Of a stretch of DNA of 64,000 nt, positions 43,329 through 51,319 are shown piece by piece; position 1 is the stretch's first letter, and every line of letters starts with the position of its first letter. The stretch comes from a virus. A model generated the notes under the pieces. It saw only the letters and a list, made by a program, of their open reading frames with translations. It did no database searches and was not told the DNA's origin. The stretch is taken from positions 22,330-86,329 of IMG/VR virus record IMGVR_UViG_3300032156_000003; one strand, given 5' to 3'. Made by a program: the position numbers and the translations under genes.

Positions 43329-43729
43329 CAACCCTCTACGAAAAGCGCAACGGTCGATACCTGCCCGTTCGCGACACGGCGGCATGTGACGGGCTCGGGC
43401 TCGGGTCGCACGTCGTGACGGTTCAGAGGACGGAGGATGGTTACACGCTGACATCGTACCGGGGCCAAATCATCCCGGCGTTCGCGTCGGTGCTCGCGGC
43501 AATACCGTTCGCGCGAGAGGCGATGCTGTCGGCGATGAATAAGGCAAACCGCGTAGAGAAACCTTTACTGCGTCAACTGACACCGAAAATGAAGCGAGCC
43601 TATGCCGCGTACCAATCCGTCATGGCCGAAGACGCGGATATACCGATGTCGTTCGAGGGCGTGTCCATGCATGAAGTTATCGACGCGGGCATCAAAGCGC
43701 TGGAAGCGCAGATGGGGGTGGACAGGTGA
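43325..43729 (+). CDS. Unknown protein
   Basis: The 134-residue protein starts at ATG 43325, overlapping the methyltransferase stop. It has a beta-rich N-terminal half and a helical C-terminal half (HEVIDAGIKALEAQ). No recognised domain. Confidence 0.5.
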   Translation: MTTLYEKRNGRYLPVRDTAACDGLGLGSHVVTVQRTEDGYTLTSYRGQIIPAFASVLAAIPFAREAMLSAMNKANRVEKPLLRQLTPKMKRAYAAYQSVMAEDADIPMSFEGVSMHEVIDAGIKALEAQMGVDR

Positions 43730-44031
43730 AAATCGAAATCGAACTGAACGACCAAATCATCCGTGACGTCGTGTCCGAGTCGGCGCGTCTGGCGTTCCAG
43801 AATGACGGCTATCTCAAGGGGTACGGGACGAAGGTTGTCGTTGACGAGGTGGCGCGACAGGTCGCGGCAATCGACTTCCGTCCCATCGTGGCAGCGGAGT
43901 GCAAGCGCGTTGCGGAGTCGCGCGTTGCCGAAGTGACGGCCGAAGCCATCCGCGCGGCGACGAAGAAAACGGTCAAGCAGATGACCGCGAGCGGCGAGCT
44001 GTTCGCGGGAATGGAAGGGGATAAGAAATGA
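43726..44031 (+). CDS. Unknown helical protein
   Basis: From GTG 43726 the 101-residue protein is almost all helical, with a charged heptad-like region (VAAECKRVAESRVAEVTAEA). It is coupled to both neighbours by 4-bp overlaps. Function unknown. Confidence 0.5.
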   Translation: MKIEIELNDQIIRDVVSESARLAFQNDGYLKGYGTKVVVDEVARQVAAIDFRPIVAAECKRVAESRVAEVTAEAIRAATKKTVKQMTASGELFAGMEGDKK

Positions 44032-44297
44032 ACCCAGCCTACGCGCTCATGGTCGCGACGTTCATCGTGCTCGGCATCGCCGTGGTGACGTGTCACGACG
44101 GGTGCGAGCCGGAGGATACGAAGTGCGACGGGACGGCGGTAGAAGAGTGTGCGAGCGACGGCGACTGGTACACGGTCGAGAACTGTGCCGAAGTCGGGCC
44201 GGGTGCGTGGGAGTGCTGCGAAACGGCGCTCGTGTGGGAGGGCGCGGAGACGGCCGGGTGCGTGACGGTCGGGGATTGCGACGGAGGTATTGAATGA
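44028..44297 (+). CDS. Cys-rich exported/lipoprotein-like protein
   Basis: The 89-residue protein begins with a hydrophobic stretch (YALMVATFIVLGIAVVTC) that ends at a Cys, like a loose lipobox, then a Cys/Asp-rich domain (CDGTAVEECASDGDWYTVE, CC) with about ten Cys. This resembles small secreted Cys-rich repeat proteins. It may act at the host envelope, for instance in superinfection exclusion. The lipobox is not canonical. Confidence 0.5.
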   Translation: MNPAYALMVATFIVLGIAVVTCHDGCEPEDTKCDGTAVEECASDGDWYTVENCAEVGPGAWECCETALVWEGAETAGCVTVGDCDGGIE

Positions 44298-44875
44298 CCG
44301 CGAAACTCGTTGACCTCGTTGGTAAGGTGAAGACGGGCGCAGCGGCAAAGCGTGTGTGCCTCGCACTGGCGAAGCACTACGGCGCGACCATCAAGTACGG
44401 GCGGGGCGAGCCGCTGATTGGCGTGTTCGGTGCGGCATTGAACGCGCTCGGCATCAAGAACAAAACGCAGTTTGTGAATCACTGCGCAATCACGGTAGGA
44501 GATGCCATCTATCTCCCGTTCAAGCCGGGTGACTCGCAACCGCCATGGAGGCAGGTCGCGACGGTCGCTCACGAGTGCCGCCACGTTCAGCAAGGAGCAG
44601 ACGACCATCTGCTTTTCTGGTTGCGCTACTTCACGAGCAAGGCACACCGGACGGAGTTTGAAACGTCTGCGCTGTCAGTGGATATGGAAGTCATCTACCG
44701 GCTCAAGGGGTACCTCTGCGACCCGTATGCGTTCGCCGAGATACTTGCATGGTACAACGTTCGGTCGAAGGACATCGCCGTGTGCGCGAAGCACCTCGCC
44801 ATCGTGAAGAACACGTTGCAGCGAGGCGGGGAAGTGAGCGAGCAAATCAGGGTTATCGCGAAGGCGTTGGCATGA
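44294..44875 (+). CDS. Putative zinc metallopeptidase-like protein
   Basis: The 193-residue protein has HECRHVQQ (HExxH) near residue 96, in a helix following VATVAHECRH, with a nearby Glu (TEFETSALSVDMEV) downstream as in zincin folds (HExxH...E). This is a metal-dependent peptidase-like pattern, without a signal peptide. The target is unknown. It is coupled to the next gene by overlap. Confidence 0.5.
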   Translation: MTAKLVDLVGKVKTGAAAKRVCLALAKHYGATIKYGRGEPLIGVFGAALNALGIKNKTQFVNHCAITVGDAIYLPFKPGDSQPPWRQVATVAHECRHVQQGADDHLLFWLRYFTSKAHRTEFETSALSVDMEVIYRLKGYLCDPYAFAEILAWYNVRSKDIAVCAKHLAIVKNTLQRGGEVSEQIRVIAKALA

Positions 44876-45297
44876 GACGTCGCGCCCTCACGTTCGTGCC
44901 ATTGGAGCATGACGAGCAAGTCACGGTTATCAAGTGGTGCCGAGACTACGCCCGATTCCGTTGGCCCGGCCTGTGTTTGCCGAACGGCGACTTCGCGATT
45001 TACGCAACGCCCAACGGTGGTGAGCGGGTCAAGGCGGTCGCGACTCGGCTCAAAGCAGAAGGCGTCAACTCGGGTGTGCCGGACCTGCACGTGCCGGGGC
45101 TCCGGCTGTGGATTGAAATGAAGCGGGTCAAGGGCAGCGTCACGAGCGACGCGCAGAAGGGTTGGCACGAACACCTGTCCAGTATCGGTGACACGGTTGT
45201 GGTAGCCAAGGGCGCGGCGGAAGCGATACGGGAGATAACGAGCGCGGCGACCCTACATGAGCCGTGGCCGAGAACCTACTTCAAGGGCAAACGATGA
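44872..45297 (+). CDS. VRR-NUC domain endonuclease
   Basis: The 141-residue protein shows a VRR-NUC core: HDEQVTVIKWCRD, YATPNGGERVKAVATRLKAE, GVNSGVPDLHVPG, LWIEMKRVKG and an L-FLIGDTVVVAKG-like end. The PDL and E-x-K residues (LHVPG.. WIEMK) are the PD-(D/E)XK catalytic set. VRR-NUC proteins resolve branched DNA or process ends. It is coupled to the first CysH-like gene by a 4-bp overlap. Confidence 0.75.
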   Translation: MRRRALTFVPLEHDEQVTVIKWCRDYARFRWPGLCLPNGDFAIYATPNGGERVKAVATRLKAEGVNSGVPDLHVPGLRLWIEMKRVKGSVTSDAQKGWHEHLSSIGDTVVVAKGAAEAIREITSAATLHEPWPRTYFKGKR

Positions 45298-46109
45298 CCG
45301 ACCAACTGCATCTGCCGAGTTGCGGTGTCACGCTCGACGAACTTGAGCGCGCGGCGGTGCTCTGTCTCCAGACGTTCGCGCCGACCGATGCGCCGTACTA
45401 TGGTTGCTTCTCGGGCGGCAAGGACTCGGTTGTAATAAAGCACCTCGCCGCGTTGTCCGGTGTCGCCGTCGATTGGCACTACAACGTCACGACAATCGAC
45501 CCACCAGAGTTGTGCAAATTCATCAAGCGCGAGCACCCGGATGTTGAGTGGGAGCACTCGAAGCACGGGAATTTCTTCAAGCGGATGTTGACGAATGGAT
45601 TCCCAACGCGCCGCGCTCGGTGGTGTTGCGTCGAATATAAAGAGTCACATGTTCCGGTTGGGAGAAGGATTGTTTTGGGAATCCGCGCCGCCGAATCGCC
45701 GCGCCGCCGCAACTCCTGGAAGCAAGTCACGGCGCATAAGCGGACGGGCGAATGGGCTATCAATCCGGTCATCTCTTGGACAGACGATGACGTGTGGGCG
45801 TACATCCGCAGCCGCGCGATCCCCTACTGCTCGCTCTACGACGAAGGGTTCAAGCGCCTCGGGTGCATTGGTTGCCCAATGTCAACGCGGCGTCGAGATG
45901 ATTTCAAGCGGTGGCCTCGATTCGAACGACTGTGGCGAAAAGCGTTCAAGGGGCTATGGGAGAAGCGCATCGGCAAACCGCAGCGCGACGGCCGCGAGTG
46001 GTTCGGCTCCGCGAAGTTCGAGACCTGGGAAGAGATGTTCGAATGGTGGATTTCAAACGATCCGTTGCCGACCGAGGATGATGAGTGTGAAGGGTTGCCA
46101 CTGACATGA
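45294..46109 (+). CDS. PAPS/APS reductase-like (CysH-type) protein with iron-sulphur cluster pattern
   Basis: The 271-residue protein has the PP-loop SGGKDS (40-45) and the CC (111-112) plus CIGC (191-194) cysteines that hold the [4Fe-4S] cluster in APS reductases, with the GCIGCP signature. In assimilation these enzymes reduce sulphonucleotides to sulphite, but phage copies probably modify nucleic acid. The N-terminal 30 residues are helical. It sits between the VRR-NUC and ASCH genes in a tightly overlapping set, so a role in DNA metabolism is inferred. Confidence 0.75.
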   Translation: MTDQLHLPSCGVTLDELERAAVLCLQTFAPTDAPYYGCFSGGKDSVVIKHLAALSGVAVDWHYNVTTIDPPELCKFIKREHPDVEWEHSKHGNFFKRMLTNGFPTRRARWCCVEYKESHVPVGRRIVLGIRAAESPRRRNSWKQVTAHKRTGEWAINPVISWTDDDVWAYIRSRAIPYCSLYDEGFKRLGCIGCPMSTRRRDDFKRWPRFERLWRKAFKGLWEKRIGKPQRDGREWFGSAKFETWEEMFEWWISNDPLPTEDDECEGLPLT

Positions 46110-46639
46110 AAGCATTTACGGTCTACCCCTGGTACGCTTTCGCGTTCACCTCGCTCGGCAAGCAATGTGAAAACCGCACGTGGAAGCCGACCCTTGCGCA
46201 CGGGGAGTGGGTAGCGATTCACGCGGGCGCTCGCAAGCTCGGTGGCGCGCGTCACCCGAAACTCGGGGAGCTGCTAGACCTCGTGAGGGACGCGGAAGCG
46301 GCAGGGTGGGAATCCGAGGTGACGGAGTTCGGCCGGGTGCGCTTCATAGAAACGGACGCACTTGAGCCGACGTGCCTCAAGACCGTGGCCGTCTACGATG
46401 ACCGACACTCGCCCCGCTCCGCCATCGTCGCGGTGGCTCAATTCAACGGGGCAACGCAGGGCATACCGATGCCGTGGGGGCACACAACTGGCTACCAGTG
46501 GCGCTTCACGTCGGTCATGCCATTGGCCCGACCTGTGTCGATACGGGGCGCGCAAGGACTGTGGCGCGTGCCCCCTGTGATGTTGCGAAAGATGGTCGGA
46601 CAGGTGCCGGAGTCGGTACTGGAAGGGGAGAAACTGTGA
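46106..46639 (+). CDS. ASCH/PUA-like domain protein
   Basis: The 177-residue protein starts with MKAFTVYPWYAFAFTSLGKQ and continues CENRTWKP and GEWVAIHAGARKLGG, the ASCH-type pattern of an RNA- or base-binding domain. Its role beside CysH and a nuclease fits modified-base recognition, but that is inference. Linked by 4-bp overlaps on both sides. Confidence 0.65.
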   Translation: MKAFTVYPWYAFAFTSLGKQCENRTWKPTLAHGEWVAIHAGARKLGGARHPKLGELLDLVRDAEAAGWESEVTEFGRVRFIETDALEPTCLKTVAVYDDRHSPRSAIVAVAQFNGATQGIPMPWGHTTGYQWRFTSVMPLARPVSIRGAQGLWRVPPVMLRKMVGQVPESVLEGEKL

Positions 46640-46758
46640 AACTCAAAGACGGCGAAACCGTAGTGGTCGCATGGGCGGAGCACGCGAGCGAGCCGGGGTG
46701 GTCCAACCAACTCGTGTGGGTGCTGATTCGGGAGCGCGGAGGGAAGTTGCGCAGATAG
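46636..46758 (+). CDS. 40-residue peptide
   Basis: GTG 46636 overlaps the preceding stop. The peptide has a strand pattern (ETVVVAWAEH, QLVWVLIRER) and a basic end. Small but well coupled; function unknown. Confidence 0.4.
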   Translation: MKLKDGETVVVAWAEHASEPGWSNQLVWVLIRERGGKLRR

Positions 46759-46788
46759 GCGTTCCAGCCGAGCGAGCAAAGCGGCGGG

Positions 46789-46911
46789 ATGATTGAGTTG
46801 TTCAACGTGTGCGAGGCGGCGACGCAATCGCTCACGGCCGAAGTGAAGCGGGTACTCGCGTTTGCGGCTGAAGTGAGGCAAGTGATGACGGGAGGAACCG
46901 ATGGACGCTGA
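46789..46911 (+). CDS. 40-residue helical peptide
   Basis: ATG 46789 (after gcggcggg) opens a 40-residue frame with an amphipathic helix (TAEVKRVLAFAAEVRQVM). It overlaps the next gene by 11 bp. Possibly real; low certainty. Confidence 0.35.
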   Translation: MIELFNVCEAATQSLTAEVKRVLAFAAEVRQVMTGGTDGR

Positions 46912-47401
46912 GAAATTCCGCACCTTAATGAACAGACTTGTCGACAGTTTCGAGGACGTCATGGACGATGAAGAGTTGACGCCAGATGAACAGAAGGTGG
47001 CGAAACTGACGCAGGAGCACATGCTCGCGGCCTACTACGAATGGCAGCGGGCTCACACAATCCGAAAACTCACTGAAGAGTGCGACCGTCTTCGCGCCGA
47101 GAACGCCGAACTCCGCACCTCTCTCACAGGCTGGGTTACGTCGCACTCGCCGGGGCCGATGCTGGAAGGAATCACGTTGACAGACGCAATCAGTGCGAGA
47201 TGGGTGAACTCGGACGGGACACCCTACGTTATCGATATGGGCGAGGTGCCCACGCCGTTCACACTTGTCGAGACGACGAACCGAATCTGTCGTGATTGCT
47301 GTCACTCGAAAAGAGCGGCCGTCCCAAAGTGCGACAAGGGTTTTAAGCTAGGAAGTGCGACAACTTGCGAAAGCTACGAGGAAGGCACGCCAACCCCGTG
47401 A
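46901..47401 (+). CDS. Coiled-coil plus zinc-finger protein
   Basis: The 166-residue protein (RBS gacgggaggaacc) has a heptad region (HTIRKLTEECDRLRAENAEL) at about residues 50-75 and a Cys-rich C-terminus (ICRDCCHSKR, KCDKG, TTCESY). The second part looks like a zinc knuckle. Function unknown. It lies directly before the RHH-like gene and the csf operon. Confidence 0.5.
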   Translation: MDAEKFRTLMNRLVDSFEDVMDDEELTPDEQKVAKLTQEHMLAAYYEWQRAHTIRKLTEECDRLRAENAELRTSLTGWVTSHSPGPMLEGITLTDAISARWVNSDGTPYVIDMGEVPTPFTLVETTNRICRDCCHSKRAAVPKCDKGFKLGSATTCESYEEGTPTP

Positions 47402-47637
47402 AGCGCACATCCCAAGTCATCGTCCGCCTGTCGCTCGCCGAGAAGACGACGCTACAGGACAAGGCCCGCGCGGCCGGGATGACGGTATCGGACTACTCCC
47501 GGACGGCGCTCCTTTGTGACGAGGCGGGTCTAGTCGACGAACTGGGCCGGGTTCGGGCGTTGGCCGATTCGGCACTAGAGCGGGCGAAGGAAGCCGACAG
47601 ACGGGCGCTGAGGGCGCTTACGATGGGGAGAGAATGA
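47398..47637 (+). CDS. MobC/ribbon-helix-helix-like protein
   Basis: From GTG 47398 the 79-residue protein has a ribbon-helix-helix-like pattern (SQVIVRLSLAEKTTLQDKAR, then AAGMTVSDYSRTALL), as in plasmid MobC accessory proteins and RHH regulators. It overlaps csf1 by 4 bp (ATGA), so it is the first gene of the type IV-B operon or a regulator attached to it. MobC-like neighbours fit the plasmid origin of type IV systems. Confidence 0.6.
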   Translation: MKRTSQVIVRLSLAEKTTLQDKARAAGMTVSDYSRTALLCDEAGLVDELGRVRALADSALERAKEADRRALRALTMGRE

Positions 47638-48380
47638 TAAGCGCTTGCCAAGCGATTTGGAAATCCGCTGATCAACCGGCAGGGCAGCGCGGCAACCTCG
47701 CGGAAGACATTCTCGGAATGTGTGCACTATGTGGACATGATGACGAGAGGACTGTCCCGTTGACAGTTGCGTGTCCACCCGCGAGTTTTGGCGGATGGCA
47801 GCAAATGCGGTGGCCCTCGTCCGACAGAGTTTGTCGAGCTTGCACGTGGGCGATGGAAGGGAAGCCACCGAATACGCTCCGGATGTGGTCCACTCTGTAT
47901 CGAGAGGATGGGGTGAGAACATCGAACGGTCCGGAACTTGGCCCCCGCGTGGGCACGCTCAATAGGGCAGATTTGTCTCCAGTTCTAGAGACGCTGTGCT
48001 TTCCTCCGTCGTGTCGGTGGGCAGTTGGTATCGCCGAGAGTGGCAAGGTGCACATCGTTCCGTACATCCCGATGAACAGCGGCAGCGGAGTGTGGTCGAT
48101 TCGAGTGGACCGCGTGAACGTACATGCGAGCGCCTTTGAGTTTCGGCGAGTGGTCCACAACTTCGCGGTACTGGCTGAGGCTGGATACTCGGCAAGAGCT
48201 ATCATCAACCGCAACCCCTCGACGCGAGACCTTGTGAAAAATGGGATTGAAGTTTGGCGTGAAAACATCTCGGCACTTGGGCCTACGGCGGGGCAGATTG
48301 AGCGACTTGTCGCCATGATGGTCAGAAAGGAAAACGCGAGTGAGTGGAGAGAACGAAGCGAAGCAAGGACCGGAACTTGA
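47634..48380 (+). CDS. csf1: Csf1-like large subunit of a type IV-B CRISPR effector (Cas8-like)
   Basis: The 248-residue protein has a four-Cys zinc finger (C30xxC33, C67xxC70; CALCG and CRACTWA), the hallmark of Csf1 in type IV systems, and a C-terminal helical region. Its length agrees with known Csf1 proteins (~230-260 residues). In type IV-B it caps the Cas7-like backbone. The start (ATG 47634) overlaps the upstream gene; its end overlaps the cas11-like gene by 41 bp. The identification rests on the Cys pattern plus operon context; sequence search would be decisive. Confidence 0.72.
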   Translation: MISACQAIWKSADQPAGQRGNLAEDILGMCALCGHDDERTVPLTVACPPASFGGWQQMRWPSSDRVCRACTWAMEGKPPNTLRMWSTLYREDGVRTSNGPELGPRVGTLNRADLSPVLETLCFPPSCRWAVGIAESGKVHIVPYIPMNSGSGVWSIRVDRVNVHASAFEFRRVVHNFAVLAEAGYSARAIINRNPSTRDLVKNGIEVWRENISALGPTAGQIERLVAMMVRKENASEWRERSEARTGT

Positions 48381-48732
48381 CCTTGTTCTAACTGATATGG
48401 CGGTGGCATGGGTGCGCGCTGCGATGCGATCAGTCGACTCGACAGTGGTGAAGCCGAAGGACTGGTGGGAACGTGCGAGAACGTCGCTCATCACGGCGGC
48501 GGCCGTTGCCGACACGTGGCCGCAGATGGTAGCTCGGCACCTCGGAAAGTTACAGGTTCGAGCAACGACGACAACAACGGCAGAATCGGTAGAGGTCATC
48601 GGCGCGCAACTCACGGAACTCGGTGAGAACGCGTGGCCACGGTTCCGCGCTCTGTGTGAGCGTGACGCGCTGTACATCGTGGCGATGGCACAAGCGGAGA
48701 GCGCGAAGAAGAAGGAGAAGGCACGTGACTGA
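48340..48732 (+). CDS. cas11: Cas11-like small subunit of type IV-B
   Basis: This 130-residue protein, from GTG 48340 with an aaaggaaa RBS, is almost wholly helical (VAWVRAAMRSVDS; WWERARTSLITAAAVADTW; VIGAQLTELGENAW). Small-subunit Cas11 proteins are helical bundles of about this size and lie between csf1 and csf2 in IV-B. The sequence itself is not diagnostic; the slot is. It overlaps csf2 by 8 bp. Confidence 0.62.
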   Translation: MSGENEAKQGPELDLVLTDMAVAWVRAAMRSVDSTVVKPKDWWERARTSLITAAAVADTWPQMVARHLGKLQVRATTTTTAESVEVIGAQLTELGENAWPRFRALCERDALYIVAMAQAESAKKKEKARD

Positions 48733-49717
48733 AATCTATCATGGAAGGCTAGAGTGGACGGCGACGGCGTTGGACCCAATACATCACGGGGCGGGAACGG
48801 AGGGGAACACGCAGATTCTGCGAATGCAGGATGTCATGCTTCCAGACGGAAGCCCGGCGCGGGTTCCGTTCATTTCCGGGAACAGCATCAAGCACATGAT
48901 TCGTGACGGCGGCGTACGCTTCGCGCTTGAGGCGATGGGTGTTCAGGCGGGGACGTTGAGCAAAGCTGTCGTCGATTTGCTTTTCAGCGGAGGCGCGTTG
49001 ACGAAAAGCGGAGCGGCTGTGAACCTGGCACATGCGAGAGATATCGCGACGCTATTTCCGATTCTGTCGGTGTGTGGATATGCGGCCGGGAACTTCATGC
49101 AGGCGAGCAAGGTGCGCGTCGAACACATGCACCTCGCGTGTGCCGAAAACGAATGGAGGGTTCCGACATCGGCGGCGTCGGTTCCGCAACTTCGGATTCG
49201 TGCCGCTGCGTTTCGCGGGGAAGAGTTCGGGACACGTCATGAGCCGACGCGGGAGCCGCGAGTGTTCGCTCTTCTGACAGAAGCCGACCGTGGTGCGCGC
49301 TTGCGACAACTCACGGGAGACGTACAGAATGGTGAGTCCGAAAAGTCACAACAGATGTATTACGAGTTTCAGACCGTAGCGGCTGGCTCTGTGTGGTTCG
49401 GAGGATTGACGTTTGATGACTTGTCGATATTCGAGCTTGCGGCCCTGCGTTCGGCCTTGGAGCGCGCGGCAGACGGGACAGCCGGAGACGGTTCGATCAT
49501 CTACCGCATCGGAGCCAAGGGTGCGATTGGGTACGGCCGCATGTCATTCCGTTTCGACGGCGGTTTGCGCGGCACGGTTTCTCCGCCGACATACTCATCA
49601 GAAGAGGGAATCATGCCGCTTGGAGAGAAGGCAGACATCGACGCCATGGCTGCTTACGTGAAGCACCTTCGGGAGAAGAGAGACACTATCCTACAATCGC
49701 TGGAGGCTATCGCGTGA
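48725..49717 (+). CDS. csf2: Csf2-like Cas7 backbone subunit of type IV-B
   Basis: The 330-residue protein, from GTG 48725, has the RAMP/Cas7 core: an N-terminal strand (GRLEWTATALDPIHHG), the VPFISGNSIKHMIRD block at 47-61 that matches the 'P-I-GN-IK--R' of Cas7 proteins, and a C-terminal Gly-rich loop (RIGAKGAIGYGRMSFRF). Cas7 subunits coat the guide RNA and form the backbone of the effector. Length fits Csf2 (~330-350). An upstream in-frame ATG would put an Arg-run in front and lacks an RBS. Confidence 0.78.
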   Translation: MTEIYHGRLEWTATALDPIHHGAGTEGNTQILRMQDVMLPDGSPARVPFISGNSIKHMIRDGGVRFALEAMGVQAGTLSKAVVDLLFSGGALTKSGAAVNLAHARDIATLFPILSVCGYAAGNFMQASKVRVEHMHLACAENEWRVPTSAASVPQLRIRAAAFRGEEFGTRHEPTREPRVFALLTEADRGARLRQLTGDVQNGESEKSQQMYYEFQTVAAGSVWFGGLTFDDLSIFELAALRSALERAADGTAGDGSIIYRIGAKGAIGYGRMSFRFDGGLRGTVSPPTYSSEEGIMPLGEKADIDAMAAYVKHLREKRDTILQSLEAIA

Positions 49718-50466
49718 AACCCATCATGGTAACGGCGCACATGTCCGAGCCGATCGTAACCTACGGAGACGGTCTGCACCTTGACGGGCCGCTGGCGTTC
49801 GCGTGCTACCAGGACTTGGACGCAGAGGCACGCGCTATAGTACCCGCCATAGAGTCACCGTGGGCAGAAGATTTCGAGTTGCCGTTGGAGAAGTGGTCTG
49901 GTCCAAGTGAACTCTTTTCGACAACAGACACGCGACTCACAACTGATGGCGTGATAGCACCGGACACCGACGGCGTTCTTTGCGGTGAGGTGTGGGGATG
50001 GCGATGCTCTGCGGCTGTCGCTGTCGGTCCATCGTGGGCAACGACACACGACCATCGCCGAAGGCCAGCGGTTGAAGAGATGGTTCAGTGGTCAGAGGCC
50101 AAGCGACTTGAAATCGGAGGTGGGCCGCGAGCTGCGAGAAACCTCAAGTTCCCGGCGACGACAGTGAGAACGCTTCGGTGGTACGCGGTTGGTGACGGTG
50201 ACAAGGTGCGAGCGCTTCTTTCTCGACACGTCCCGGCGATAGGGAAACTGGCGAGGACAGGTTCAGGCCGCGTGAAGGAATGGATAGTTGAAGAAACGGG
50301 GAATGATTGGTCAACATCCGGTCCGAACGGAGAAGTCATGCGGCGCTTGCCGTCTCGGATGTTGCCTGATTTTCCGACGACGGAAGGAGCGATTCGCGCT
50401 CCGTATCACCATCGTTCCAGGTGGGTGAATACGGTGTCGCCAGAGGCGTGGACAAGTGGTCTCTGA
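49714..50466 (+). CDS. csf3: Csf3-like Cas5 subunit of type IV-B
   Basis: The 250-residue protein, GTG 49714, begins with MVTAHMSEPIVTYGDG and LHLDGPLAFACYQD; 'LDG-LA-A' near residue 23 is the typical opening of Csf3/Cas5-type RAMPs. A later GSGRVKEWIVEET, and RLPSRML, match the C-terminal part of Csf3. It holds the 5' end of the guide RNA. It overlaps csf2 by 4 bp and the CysH gene by 11 bp. Confidence 0.76.
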   Translation: MKPIMVTAHMSEPIVTYGDGLHLDGPLAFACYQDLDAEARAIVPAIESPWAEDFELPLEKWSGPSELFSTTDTRLTTDGVIAPDTDGVLCGEVWGWRCSAAVAVGPSWATTHDHRRRPAVEEMVQWSEAKRLEIGGGPRAARNLKFPATTVRTLRWYAVGDGDKVRALLSRHVPAIGKLARTGSGRVKEWIVEETGNDWSTSGPNGEVMRRLPSRMLPDFPTTEGAIRAPYHHRSRWVNTVSPEAWTSGL

Positions 50467-51277
50467 ACCCGTACTCACAGATGAGGACCGACGGTTGTGG
50501 GCGATGTGGGAGCGCGCGGCGGTCGCGTGGTCCAAGACGCTGGCGCACTCTGTTCGTGTTGATAGGGCGCAAGATACGCTACGAAGATTTTCAGAGGCGT
50601 CGAATGACAACGGGTGGCGCTTAATGTGGTCCGGCGGTAAGGATTCAACCGCCATGGCGCACCTCGCGGCGAACGCTGGAGTTGGTGTTGTGCGAGCGGT
50701 GAGCGTCAAGGATGACCTCGATTTTCCCGGTGAAGAAGAGTACGTGCAAGAGCGAGCGCGAGAGTGGGGAGTTGATGTTGAGGTTATTCACCCGACATGT
50801 TCTCTTGTGGAACTCGTGTCCAACGACAACGAAGCGTTCATTCCTGGGGCGGACATCCACGGGCGCGGAACGCTGCTTTCGCGGGCAGGGTTCTACCCTC
50901 TCTTGCGAGATCACAGGGCGTCTCACGGAAACTATCACATCGCTCTTGGGTTGCGCACCGCAGAGTCTCGCGCACGCACGGTAAACCGCGCGACACATGG
51001 AACCATCTACCGCAAGAAGGACGGTCAACTGGTGTGCCAGCCGATAGCGGATTGGGCAGACATCGACGTGTATGCCTATCTGTTTTCTAACGATATCGAG
51101 GTGCTACCTCTGTATCGCTGCGTGCGACTGTCCGAGTCTCCGGGCCGCGTCCGAAAGAGTTGGTGGCTGCCTGGAAAGAGCGCGACGCAGGGCGGGACAA
51201 TTTGGTTGAGGACGTACTACCCGAGCCTGTTCTCAAAGCTCCGGGAGATGTTGCCGCAGCACAACATTTTCGCTTGA
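50456..51277 (+). CDS. cysH: CysH-like PAPS-reductase-family protein of the type IV-B locus
   Basis: The 273-residue protein has the PP-loop SGGKDS at 59-64, LMWSGGKDSTAMAH, and the family spacing to LGLRTAESRAR (~165). The CC/CxxC cluster of APS reductases is absent. A cysH-like gene directly after csf3 is a known mark of type IV-B; its role there is unsolved (proposed to modify the effector or RNA). The 11-bp overlap with csf3 shows that it is part of the same transcript. It ends just before the promoter at 51274. Confidence 0.82.
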   Translation: MVSEPVLTDEDRRLWAMWERAAVAWSKTLAHSVRVDRAQDTLRRFSEASNDNGWRLMWSGGKDSTAMAHLAANAGVGVVRAVSVKDDLDFPGEEEYVQERAREWGVDVEVIHPTCSLVELVSNDNEAFIPGADIHGRGTLLSRAGFYPLLRDHRASHGNYHIALGLRTAESRARTVNRATHGTIYRKKDGQLVCQPIADWADIDVYAYLFSNDIEVLPLYRCVRLSESPGRVRKSWWLPGKSATQGGTIWLRTYYPSLFSKLREMLPQHNIFA

Positions 51278-51302
51278 CACGAGCAACAGCCTGTAATAGG
51301 CT
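51274..51302 (+). promoter_or_regulatory. Promoter, TTGACA-17-TAGGCT
   Basis: TTGACA (51274-51279) partly overlaps the end of the CysH gene; TAGGCT (51297-51302) is 17 bp further on. It marks the end of the csf operon and starts the next transcript at 51320. Confidence 0.5.
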
Positions 51303-51319
51303 GTCGAGTGAGGTGGGCG

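Noticed and set aside
47634-51277. Type III Csm/Cmr module instead of type IV
   Set aside because: Csf2 and Csf3 are RAMP proteins, but there is no Cas10, no HD or GGDD motif, and the zinc-finger first gene plus CysH matches IV-B.
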